From contig DAHXKV010000002.1 in NCBI GenBank assembly GCA_027366155.1, positions 1 to 35,129 of the forward strand: a stretch of 35,129 nucleotides of DNA, in the 5' to 3' direction. The notes beneath the pieces are model-generated. The model searched no databases. It saw only the letters and a program-made list of their open reading frames with translations, and had not been told where the DNA came from. This document shows positions 16,270 to 24,856 of the stretch, one piece after another (within the stretch, counting starts at the first letter, position 1; every line of letters begins with the position of its first letter). A program made the translations under genes and the position numbers. Source of the DNA: Microcaldota archaeon. GTDB taxonomy: Archaea; Micrarchaeota; Micrarchaeia; Micrarchaeales; CABMGC01.

Positions 16270-17868
16270 ATGGAATACAAAAATAAAAAAACAGGATCAA
16301 GAGGAACAGCGTATGTCACATCAAGGCTTGTGCTCAAGTCGCCGTTTTTATCCCTTCCGGCATGGCGCTTCCGCAAGCATTTCCTAAAGAGGAGATTCCG
16401 GTTTGGGAAAGGAATGAACCGACATGCCCTGATTGTCGGCGAGAGTGGCAGTGGCAAGTCCAACGCCTGCCTCTCCATTATTTCCTACCTTCATTCCGAA
16501 GGCTGCAGGATCATGGCCCTGGATCCCAATGGCGATTATCTTTCCATCGCGGACATTATTGGTGCAGACGTGTATGACGCGTCAAGGAGGCCTATAAACA
16601 TAATGGAGACATGGGCCGAAGGCCGGCAGGCCGAAGACGAGATATCCTTGATGCTCTCCAAGCGGCTGAGGTTGGGCTATATCCAATCCTCGCTACTCAG
16701 GCGGTGCATAGGGTATTGCTACTGGGCAGGACGCATGCGTGGAAGAAAGCCCACGTTTGACGACCTCATAGCAACGGCGAATGCATTCCGGAAAAAAGCA
16801 CCGCAAGGCGAGTCCAGGATCCTTGATACTATATTGGGAAGGCTCTACCTGATCTCGTCTGGAAGCCAAGCCTGGGCAGTCGACTTCCAGAAAGCTGTCT
16901 CAAGAAACAGCATCTTCGTGCTATCCGAACTGCGGTCTGAGGAGTCGCAGTCGGTATACATGGAAGGGATATTGCGCAAGCTCTATGCCGCAATGCTCTC
17001 CGGCAGGCTGCACAGGCCCACCTGCCTCGTCATAGACGAAGCGAGGAAGGTTGCAGGCAGTCCCGCACTGGGAAGGCTTTTTGCAGAAGGCAGGAAGTAC
17101 GGGCTCGGAATAATAACAGTCTCACAGAGGGCAAGCAATCTCGACGAGAACGTACTAAGCAACTCCTCTCTGCTTCTCGCATTCTACCAGCGCGAGCCGC
17201 GCGAGATGGAATACATCTCGAGATACATCTCCGGAGGCAGCGAGATGGGCAGGATTGCAGAGGTGCGCAGGAGAATAAGGAACCTGCGAAAAGGCGAGGC
17301 TGTAGCCCTGGACTCCCAAGCCGGAGAGCCGTTCACGCTAATGTTCTCCAGGTTCAACGGAAACGCGACGAGCTTGGAGCATCTTATAGGAAAGGTTTCA
17401 CTGTCAGGTTCCACCGAGCCATCCATATACAATCATGCATTAAGGGCAGGTTTCAGTCATGCAGAAACCAAAGCCAGACTGGAATGCCTGCTTGCGGAGG
17501 GAAGAATCGGCAAGCATGAAATAAGATCCGGGAGGCTGAGAGGCACATGGTACGTCTCATACTTCAGAAACAGCCCGGAGCACGATCTTTTCGTGCGCCT
17601 AATAAGCAAAAAACTCACGCTCCTCGGGATAGAGAATGAGGTAGGAAACGGAAGCCGTGGGCCTGATGTGATAGCCAACATCTCCGGAAAGAGCGTAGCC
17701 ATCGAGTATGAGACGGGAAGCAAGAACCCCGAAGACACGATAAGAATGATAGAATCGAGGGTGCGGAGCTATGGTACTGTCATAGTGGTTGCGCCAGAAG
17801 CCGTTCTTGGCAGGTACAAATCCATAAATGGGGTTTCATGCATCTCAGACGCTGAGGCCTTTGAGTAA
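16270..17868 (+). CDS. HerA/DUF87-like ATPase with C-terminal winged-helix and PD-(D/E)xK-like nuclease-fold region
   Basis: Walker A VGESGSGKSNA, DPNGDY, Walker B CLVIDEARKV, GLGIITVSQRASNLDENVLSNSSL; C-terminal GPDVIANISGKSVAIEYETGSKNPEDTIRMIESRVRSYGTVIVVAP. Confidence 0.85.
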   Translation: MEYKNKKTGSRGTAYVTSRLVLKSPFLSLPAWRFRKHFLKRRFRFGKGMNRHALIVGESGSGKSNACLSIISYLHSEGCRIMALDPNGDYLSIADIIGADVYDASRRPINIMETWAEGRQAEDEISLMLSKRLRLGYIQSSLLRRCIGYCYWAGRMRGRKPTFDDLIATANAFRKKAPQGESRILDTILGRLYLISSGSQAWAVDFQKAVSRNSIFVLSELRSEESQSVYMEGILRKLYAAMLSGRLHRPTCLVIDEARKVAGSPALGRLFAEGRKYGLGIITVSQRASNLDENVLSNSSLLLAFYQREPREMEYISRYISGGSEMGRIAEVRRRIRNLRKGEAVALDSQAGEPFTLMFSRFNGNATSLEHLIGKVSLSGSTEPSIYNHALRAGFSHAETKARLECLLAEGRIGKHEIRSGRLRGTWYVSYFRNSPEHDLFVRLISKKLTLLGIENEVGNGSRGPDVIANISGKSVAIEYETGSKNPEDTIRMIESRVRSYGTVIVVAPEAVLGRYKSINGVSCISDAEAFE

Positions 17869-17870
17869 GC

Positions 17871-18353
17871 TCAATGCCCAGGAGGCCTGCCTTTTGCTAT
17901 GTGTGTGAGCCTAACCTCATTCACCTTCTCCATCCTTGCGTCATATACAAATTCCATGCTGAACCTGTATCCCAGGAGGAGAAGCGGGAGCCAATACTTG
18001 TCGTCGTCCCACATCCTCTCGTAAGGAATCTTCTCGTATTGGAACCACCGTACCTCCCCCTCCTCCCCCGAGCTCGGCACGCCACTGAATTTATCAACTA
18101 CAAAAAGATACGCGTCTCCAAACTTCCGTGCCCTGCTCCCCCTGTAAAAGTCTATCCTGCCCCATCTCTCTATGCCGCTCGGCACTATTCCCGATTCCTC
18201 CTTCACTTCCCTAACTGCACTCTCCTCCGGACTCTCGCCCTTCTCTATCTTACCGCCCAAACCATTCCATTTTCCGATGCTTATGCCCCTAGTGGCCAAT
18301 TTCAGGAGCAGCCTCCTACCGGAAACAACCTCGCACAAAGTCCAGAGCACCAT
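17871..18353 (-). CDS. NUDIX hydrolase (MutT/MTH1-like)
   Basis: Perfect Nudix box GKIEKGESPEESAVREVKEESGI preceded by GKWNGLGG. Confidence 0.92.
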   Translation of the reverse strand: MVLWTLCEVVSGRRLLLKLATRGISIGKWNGLGGKIEKGESPEESAVREVKEESGIVPSGIERWGRIDFYRGSRARKFGDAYLFVVDKFSGVPSSGEEGEVRWFQYEKIPYERMWDDDKYWLPLLLLGYRFSMEFVYDARMEKVNEVRLTHIAKGRPPGH

Positions 18354-18411
18354 GCAATTACGATATCCCGAAGAAGGCAGATTTTTTATTACCAATGCAC
18401 TACATCAATAC

Positions 18412-19215
18412 ATGGAATACATGGGGCTTGGGAAAACAGGCGAAAAAATACCAGTAATAGGTATGGGCACATGGAAACTGGCAGGCGGAAAGGAATGCAT
18501 CGAAGCACTCAGAAGGGGTACAGAACTGGGCGGAAATTTCATAGACACTGCAGAAATGTACGGCACTGAAAGCACTGTCGCCCTCGCGCTAAAAGATGGT
18601 GCTGATGCATTTGTGGCTACGAAAGTCTCTCCAAACCATCTCCGCCATGACGAAGTCATAAAGGCCTGCGACCGCAGCCTAAAGGCCCTCGGCATAAAGA
18701 CCATAGACCTTTACCAGATCCACTGGCCCAACCCCAGCATACCCATAAGGGAGACCATCTCGGCAATGGAAACGCTTGTGGCTGCCGGCAAGATACGCCA
18801 CATTGGCGTAAGCAACTTTTCGAGGGAGGAGCTGGCAGAGGCACAGTCGGCCGCAAAGCGCAATGAGATCGTCTCAAACCAAATAGAGTACAGCGTCTTC
18901 GAGAGAAATCCTGAAAAATCCCTTTTTGCCTATTGCAGAAAGGAGAAAATAAGCATTATAGCATACAGTCCTCTGGGCCAGGGACTGCTCTACTCCCAGA
19001 GAAGCAGCGGCGCACTGGAAGCGCTTGCCGAAATAGGCCGGAACCATGGGAAATCGGCAGGGCAGGTCGCGCTCAACTGGCTTATCGGAAAGGGCAACGT
19101 CTTGGCCATACCAAAGTCTGGCAGCAGAGCACACGTCGAAGAGAACATGGGCTCTGCCGGATGGAGGCTCTCCGAGAGCGAGGTAGCTGCGGTTGATCGC
19201 ATATCACAATATTAA
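18412..19215 (+). CDS. Aldo-keto reductase
   Basis: GMGTWKLAG, NFIDTAEMYGTE, FVATKV, IDLYQIHWPNP, IRHIGVSNFSREEL, LAIPKSGSRAHVEEN. Confidence 0.93.
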   Translation: MEYMGLGKTGEKIPVIGMGTWKLAGGKECIEALRRGTELGGNFIDTAEMYGTESTVALALKDGADAFVATKVSPNHLRHDEVIKACDRSLKALGIKTIDLYQIHWPNPSIPIRETISAMETLVAAGKIRHIGVSNFSREELAEAQSAAKRNEIVSNQIEYSVFERNPEKSLFAYCRKEKISIIAYSPLGQGLLYSQRSSGALEALAEIGRNHGKSAGQVALNWLIGKGNVLAIPKSGSRAHVEENMGSAGWRLSESEVAAVDRISQY

Positions 19216-19314
19216 TTGGTGCAGGGACTCACCAGGTACCCCGGCAGCCGCACCGCGCCGCATGCAATCTTTTATAATAATGCTAGTCCAAATAAGTCCA
19301 GAATCTGTGTAAAT

Positions 19315-20070
19315 ATGGCTTCACTCAAACTAAACATACTCGTATACCTGACACTCATTCTCGTCGTGCTTGCCGGAGGCACGATAGGTACCTACTTTAT
19401 CGGCAAATACTACAACGGGTTCAATGTCCCCATACGCACGCCACTCGAGGCCGCATACTTCACTGTGATAACCGTAACCACTGTAGGCTACGGCGACATA
19501 GTTCCCGTATCTAACTCGGCAAGGATATTCGTCATGGCTCTAATACTCTCTGGAATCGGAGTGCTAATCAGCGCCGTAACGCTGATATCCAACGAGTTTG
19601 TCAACGCGAGGGTTGCAAGGATAACCGGAAGCCTGAACCCTTTTGAGAAGCGGATGCTTAAGAACCACATAGTGCTCGTGGGCACCGACTCAGTAAACAT
19701 GTCGCTGATGGTGAAGCTGAAGGAAAAGAATGCAAGGTTCATCGCGCTGAGCTCAAACCAGGAATTTGTCAGCGAGCTCAGGGAATCAGGCATAAAGGCA
19801 TTTTACGTAGACGAGACGAACGAGGAGCAGATGAAGTCGTTTGAGCTTTCCAAGGCCAAATCCATAATAATCGACATGCGCGACAAGTCGCACATGGTCT
19901 ATGCGATACTTCTCATAAGGACGCTTGCAGAGAAATCGAAGATGGTCGTCATAGCACACAACAAGGAGGAAGAGACGCATATGAGGAGCATGGGCGCCGG
20001 GATAGGCATACTCAATCCCTTCGAGATGGCCTCCAACGTGCTCATGCAGAAGCTCGAAGAACTGAAGTAA
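19315..20070 (+). CDS. Two-TM potassium channel with RCK/TrkA-N-like domain
   Basis: Selectivity filter TVITVTTVGYGDIVP between two TM helices; C-terminal KNHIVLVGTDSVNMSLMVKLKEKNARFIALSSNQE. Confidence 0.9.
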   Translation: MASLKLNILVYLTLILVVLAGGTIGTYFIGKYYNGFNVPIRTPLEAAYFTVITVTTVGYGDIVPVSNSARIFVMALILSGIGVLISAVTLISNEFVNARVARITGSLNPFEKRMLKNHIVLVGTDSVNMSLMVKLKEKNARFIALSSNQEFVSELRESGIKAFYVDETNEEQMKSFELSKAKSIIIDMRDKSHMVYAILLIRTLAEKSKMVVIAHNKEEETHMRSMGAGIGILNPFEMASNVLMQKLEELK

Positions 20071-20094
20071 TTCTCAGGCCAGTTAGATGTATAA

Positions 20095-21195
20095 ATGTCT
20101 GTGATAATGCTAAATGTAAATCCAAACCGCCCCGACTTATCAAAGATAAGGCTGGCCGCTAAGGCGATAAAAAGCGGAAAGCTGGTTGTCTTTCCTACTG
20201 AAACCGTTTATGGCATAGGTGCAAACGCGCTTGACGGAAAGGCCTGCATGAAGATATTTCGAGTCAAGGGCAGGCCGCAGGACAACCCACTGATAGTCCA
20301 TGTCTCAAGCATGGAGATGGCCGAGAGGATTGCGGAGATACCTCCAAAGTACAGAAAACAAATAATGGCTTTATGGCCAGGTCCACTTACCCTAATCCTC
20401 AAGGCGAAGGCCGGAATACCTAAAGAAGTCACCGCAGGCCTGCCTACTGTTGCGGTGCGGTTCCCCAGCAACCTCGTCGCGCTTGCACTCATCAAGGCAG
20501 CTGGCGTACCGATAGCCGCACCAAGCGCAAACGTCTCGAAAAGGCCCTCGGCGACCGAGGCTTCCCATGCAGCATCTTACTTCCGCAAGGGTGTTGCCTA
20601 CATAATCGACTCAGGCATCTCCTCGTTCGGCATAGAATCCACGATTCTCGACCTCTCGGGCTTTAGGATACTGCGCCCTGGCGCAATGACTGTTGAGCAG
20701 ATTTCCTCCGCATTCATGAAAAGGCCTATCCTCTCTCCTGAAGCCACCGCGAAGGGCGTTAAAGGAAAGCCGATAAGCCCCGGAATGAAATACCTCCACT
20801 ACTCCCCTGAAAAGCCTCTTTTGCTCTTCACTGGAAACCGTGCTGAGCTTGCCAAGATATTCAAAAGGCACGGCAACGATGCCGCCTTCATTGGCAGTGA
20901 GGAATCCTGCATGGCACTGGGAGACCTCGTGAAAAACAAGCTCGTCCTTGGAAGAAGAAACGACCAGCGAATGGCAGCCAGGAACCTTTTCAGGTACCTG
21001 ATAAAGCTGGACAGCCTGGATGTCAATTTTGGGATAGCCGAAGCCGTGCCGGAGAATGGCCTTGGAACTGCAGTAATGAACAGGCTCAGAAAAGCCTCCG
21101 GCAACAGGGAGTGCGCAAGTGCATATGAGGCGGAAAGGTTCATCCAAAAAATCAAGGCGCCCAAAATGCGTCACAAAGCGAAGTCCAGCCATTGA
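20095..21195 (+). CDS. Threonylcarbamoyl-AMP synthase, Sua5/YrdC family with C-terminal Sua5 domain
   Basis: KLVVFPTETVYGIGANALD, KGRPQDNPLIVHVSS, LWPGPLTLILKA, TVAVRFPSN, PIAAPSANVSKRPSAT; C-terminal SPGMKYLHYSPEKPLLLF. Confidence 0.94.
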   Translation: MSVIMLNVNPNRPDLSKIRLAAKAIKSGKLVVFPTETVYGIGANALDGKACMKIFRVKGRPQDNPLIVHVSSMEMAERIAEIPPKYRKQIMALWPGPLTLILKAKAGIPKEVTAGLPTVAVRFPSNLVALALIKAAGVPIAAPSANVSKRPSATEASHAASYFRKGVAYIIDSGISSFGIESTILDLSGFRILRPGAMTVEQISSAFMKRPILSPEATAKGVKGKPISPGMKYLHYSPEKPLLLFTGNRAELAKIFKRHGNDAAFIGSEESCMALGDLVKNKLVLGRRNDQRMAARNLFRYLIKLDSLDVNFGIAEAVPENGLGTAVMNRLRKASGNRECASAYEAERFIQKIKAPKMRHKAKSSH

Positions 21196-21229
21196 ATATA
21201 AACTCTCGCTTCCCTATCCTCTCGATTTC

Positions 21230-22462
21230 ATGCTCTCGTTTACCAAGAGGAGCGAATACGTAAAAAACCCCATACTGGAGATGGACGCACTTGCGGCGGA
21301 GCTCTCCAGAAAAGGCAGGGACGTGATAAAGCTCAACCGAGGAGACCCTCCATTATACTTCAAGACACCCACTTACATGATAGAGGCATACATAGAGGCG
21401 CTCAAGGAAAACATGACCAATTATTCCAGCGCCTCGGGCACCGCCGAACTCAAGGAAGCAGTCTCCAGGCGCTACAAGCGGATGTACGGCGTAAGCGTCG
21501 ACCATGCAGGCGTAATAGCGACTGCCGGGGTTACGGAGGCCCTCTCATTCATAAACCACTCGATGATAGAAAAAGGCGACTCTGCAATACTCTTCAGGCC
21601 GCACTACCCGCAATACCTGCCCAGGCTCATGTCTGAAAACGGCACACCTGTCTACTGCGACCAGCTGATGGGGCAGGACTGGGACGTGCATCTGGAAGGT
21701 TTCGAACTGAAGATCGCTTCGCTTAAGCGTAGCGGGAGGATAAAGCATGTGAAGTACGTGATTGTAACAAACCCCTGCAATCCCACTGGCAAGACCATTC
21801 CGCGCAAGACGCTTGCGCGCATCGCCGAACTCTCCAACGAGAACAACCTGCTCATAATAAGCGATGAGATATACGACGAGATTGTATACCACGGGGCAAA
21901 GTTCACAAGCATGTCCGAAGCTGCCGTAGGAATACCACACATCCTGCTCAATGGGAGCTCAAAGAACTATGACTCTACTGGTTTCAGGGTAGGCTTTATC
22001 GTCATTCCCGGTGACGACAAAACCTCAATGAGCCTAAAGGAGAAATTCACCGACTACGCCCTTACGCGGCTCTCGATAAACACACCTGCGCAGCATGCGG
22101 TCGCCGAGGGCATAAACAACGTGAAGGAGCACAGGAAAGCAATGAAGGCGATGGTGAAAGGAATGCAGGAGCGCGCCGAAACGACGGTCAGGGCAATACG
22201 CGGGAACAGGCACCTTGACGTGGTCATGCCCGACAGCACCTTCTATGTATTTCCGAGGATCAGGCTCTCCGGGCTGGACTTCAGGACCGGGGACGAGTTC
22301 GTCAAATCCGCGCTTCTCGAGGAAGGGGTGCAGCTGACCCGCGGATCAGCGTTCGGTGCGCCATCCAACTTCCGTATAGTCGCGCTGCCCGGCAAGGAAG
22401 TCCTCGAAGAAGCCATGTCAAGGATAAACCGCATGTGCGCCAGGCACTCCAGAACGCCTTAA
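21230..22462 (+). CDS. Class I/II pyridoxal-phosphate aminotransferase
   Basis: LNRGDPPLYF, NYSSASGTAELKEAV, VIVTNPCNPTGKTIPRKTL, IISDEIYDEIVYHG, LNGSSKNYDSTGFRVGFIV. Confidence 0.92.
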   Translation: MLSFTKRSEYVKNPILEMDALAAELSRKGRDVIKLNRGDPPLYFKTPTYMIEAYIEALKENMTNYSSASGTAELKEAVSRRYKRMYGVSVDHAGVIATAGVTEALSFINHSMIEKGDSAILFRPHYPQYLPRLMSENGTPVYCDQLMGQDWDVHLEGFELKIASLKRSGRIKHVKYVIVTNPCNPTGKTIPRKTLARIAELSNENNLLIISDEIYDEIVYHGAKFTSMSEAAVGIPHILLNGSSKNYDSTGFRVGFIVIPGDDKTSMSLKEKFTDYALTRLSINTPAQHAVAEGINNVKEHRKAMKAMVKGMQERAETTVRAIRGNRHLDVVMPDSTFYVFPRIRLSGLDFRTGDEFVKSALLEEGVQLTRGSAFGAPSNFRIVALPGKEVLEEAMSRINRMCARHSRTP

Positions 22463-22526
22463 CTGCCTCCGGAGGCCACTTATCCAAATTAATATATATC
22501 TGGAAAGGGCCAGTAAAGCTGATAAT

Positions 22527-23516
22527 ATGCCTATTTCCAAAACTCGGAGCGCATCTATTGCTTCCGCTGCAGCAGTTTCTGGATTCCTTCTGATGCATTC
22601 CGAACAGGCAAGGGCAATACCCTGGAACCTCCCCGAACAAGCTGGGTATTTTCAGGCATACAAAAAAATCAAGCCGCTCGAAAGGGACATGCAGAAAAAC
22701 AATTCTACAAAACTAGGCAACCTCGCAAGGCAAAAGGGCTGGCAGAGCATAACACTGGAAATAACGCTGAAGCCAAAGTCCCCTCCATTCTATCCTTACA
22801 ATCTCATAGAAAGGGACATAACTGCAGTAAATGCGCATGGCAAAACGGTAGACGTCAATTATCCCGGGCTGGTATACGACAGAACAACGCCCCTGCTTCC
22901 AAAGGGGTACAGGCTTCCAAAAGCCTCGGGGAGCATAATTGACGCAAGGATATACAAGACATACTGTGCTACTGAAAACAATTACATTATCACGTTGGCC
23001 GCAAGGCTTCCAAAAGACACAAACATGACGGTGCTGGGCATAACTCCTCTGGGAAAGCTTCCAGGAGGCTACACTGCGCTAAGCCCTGGAAACTTCACCA
23101 ATCTCTTTGGCGCAGCTGCCTACAACTACATGCTGCATGCAGACAGTCCGAACGTAGGGCCAAACGGCCTCGGACGGATTCCTGCAGGAGCCAAGTTCTC
23201 CGCAGAAAGATGTGGCGCACCAGAGAAAGCCCAGCCACTCGCAACGCCTATCGTGGAAAGCCATGGCATCGTATCCATTCCTCTTCCTCCAACACAATCA
23301 TCTCCAATCGGCATAGCGCCACCGGCCCCATTGCTCCCGCAGCCGATAAACGGGGCTACGGTGCACAACGAGCAGCTTCCGACGCCGCTGTTCATAACCC
23401 CAATGGAGACGCCCGCACTGCCTTCAACTCCCTCTCCGGTAAACAGGGATCCTTCCAAGGTCGGGCATGCGGTGGACGAAAGGCTTAACTCCATTCTCAA
23501 GGGGCTGGCAAGGTAA
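22527..23516 (+). CDS. Secreted/periplasmic protein of unknown function with Pro-rich C-terminal half
   Basis: Hydrophobic N-terminus IASAAAVSGFLLMHSEQARA; Pro-rich linker PLPPTQSSPIGIAPPAPLLPQP; upstream aattaatatatatctgg promoter-like. Confidence 0.6.
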   Translation: MPISKTRSASIASAAAVSGFLLMHSEQARAIPWNLPEQAGYFQAYKKIKPLERDMQKNNSTKLGNLARQKGWQSITLEITLKPKSPPFYPYNLIERDITAVNAHGKTVDVNYPGLVYDRTTPLLPKGYRLPKASGSIIDARIYKTYCATENNYIITLAARLPKDTNMTVLGITPLGKLPGGYTALSPGNFTNLFGAAAYNYMLHADSPNVGPNGLGRIPAGAKFSAERCGAPEKAQPLATPIVESHGIVSIPLPPTQSSPIGIAPPAPLLPQPINGATVHNEQLPTPLFITPMETPALPSTPSPVNRDPSKVGHAVDERLNSILKGLAR

Positions 23517-23535
23517 TTTAAAGAAGAGTGGTGTA

Positions 23536-24702
23536 TCAGGCCTTCCTGCTTCTCATCAGCAACCATGTCCTTTTCTCAGCCTTCTTTCCTGCGTAAGCCT
23601 CGCTCAGGAGCGCCCTGAACGTAAGATACAATATAATCGCGGCAAAGGCTACGAAGGCAAGTGAGACCTGCCCTATCCCCATTCCCGTTACCAGATAGCC
23701 GATTCCGCCTGCAATGCTTATGAAAGCGAAGAGCGGAGGTATGGCCGGCAGCGGCTTCTTGTATATCTTGAGAAGGAGCATTGTCAGCACTATCCCTAGT
23801 ACTCCCCCAAGGATTATTATCCATGCAAACGTATAATTCGTATAAGTGTAATAGGCGCTTATCGCGGCCATGAGGGGCAGGCTCAGGTCTCCTTCGCCAA
23901 GTGAGACCTGTGAGACCACAGGCAGCTTTCCCTCCTTTATTATCCTGTTGAATTCAGGTTTCTCGGCTTCGTGAGACCTTATAAGGTATTCCTCATAGCT
24001 GTCCTCCTCCTTCTTCCCAAAATAGCCTCGTGGTATGGCCTCTATGTCCGCAACGCTTATCAGAAAGGCTATGTTCATGGAGATGAGCGCCTTGTCGAAG
24101 CTTACTATTACCTTGGTCATGAAAATGCTTATGTAATCGTAAACTGCAACTATGGCAAGTATGGCCATGGCATACAGGAAAGGAAAGCTTATTCCGAGGA
24201 GTATGCCCACGCCTATGCTGGACATCATCGTTGCCAGATCCTTTGCCCGCGGATGCAGTTCCTTGAACGCCATGAGGAATATGGCAGATATTATCGAGAA
24301 TGCATAGACTAGATCTGCGCCTGGAGTCACGGGCAGCGAGATTGCATACCCGACCTTTCCCGGAAGGGAGATCACGCCACCGACGTTTCCCGGTATTATC
24401 AGGTTATAAAACACAAGGAAGACGAAAAACGAGGTGAATCCTACGACGATAAATTCGAGTATCCTGAAGAATACGGTCTTGCTATGGTGCCTCCGCAGTG
24501 CAATCATGAGGAGCGTGCCAAATATCGCCAAATCTATTATATATGCAAAATCGGTAAACTGCGGGCTGAGCAGGCTGCTGTTTATTATGGATACCTTTGA
24601 GGTTACTATTGCCCCATAAGCCATGGAAAATCCGACGCCCATGACTATGCAGAACAGGAGTATTATTTCCGCTATTCCCCTGGTGCTTACTATCTTTATC
24701 AT
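23536..24702 (-). CDS. Presenilin/signal-peptide-peptidase-like GxGD intramembrane aspartyl protease
   Basis: Multi-TM; VYDYISIFMTK (YD motif), SLGEGDLSLPLM (GxGD), KKPLPAIPPLFAF (PALP-like). Confidence 0.85.
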   Translation of the reverse strand: MIKIVSTRGIAEIILLFCIVMGVGFSMAYGAIVTSKVSIINSSLLSPQFTDFAYIIDLAIFGTLLMIALRRHHSKTVFFRILEFIVVGFTSFFVFLVFYNLIIPGNVGGVISLPGKVGYAISLPVTPGADLVYAFSIISAIFLMAFKELHPRAKDLATMMSSIGVGILLGISFPFLYAMAILAIVAVYDYISIFMTKVIVSFDKALISMNIAFLISVADIEAIPRGYFGKKEEDSYEEYLIRSHEAEKPEFNRIIKEGKLPVVSQVSLGEGDLSLPLMAAISAYYTYTNYTFAWIIILGGVLGIVLTMLLLKIYKKPLPAIPPLFAFISIAGGIGYLVTGMGIGQVSLAFVAFAAIILYLTFRALLSEAYAGKKAEKRTWLLMRSRKA

Positions 24703-24773
24703 AGCAAATCCTTCTGCCGCCGATACCTATAGGTTAGCAATGTTTTATAAACTTATATTGTGAGATATAACGC

Positions 24774-24815
24774 AAATGTATCTTTACAAATGCATCTTTA
24801 CAAATGTATTTTTAC
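24774..24815. repeat. Three tandem 14-bp repeats in divergent intergenic region
   Basis: aaatgtatctttac / aaatgcatctttac / aaatgtatttttac. Confidence 0.85.
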
Positions 24816-24856
24816 ATTTCACGTTGCCAATTAATTGTATGAAATAACGGGATTGA

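Noticed and set aside
20611-21192. Minus-strand ORF opposite Sua5
   Set aside because: Antisense to conserved Sua5 C-terminal domain.
24774-24815. CRISPR array
   Set aside because: Tandem 14-bp units without spacers; no cas genes in the window.
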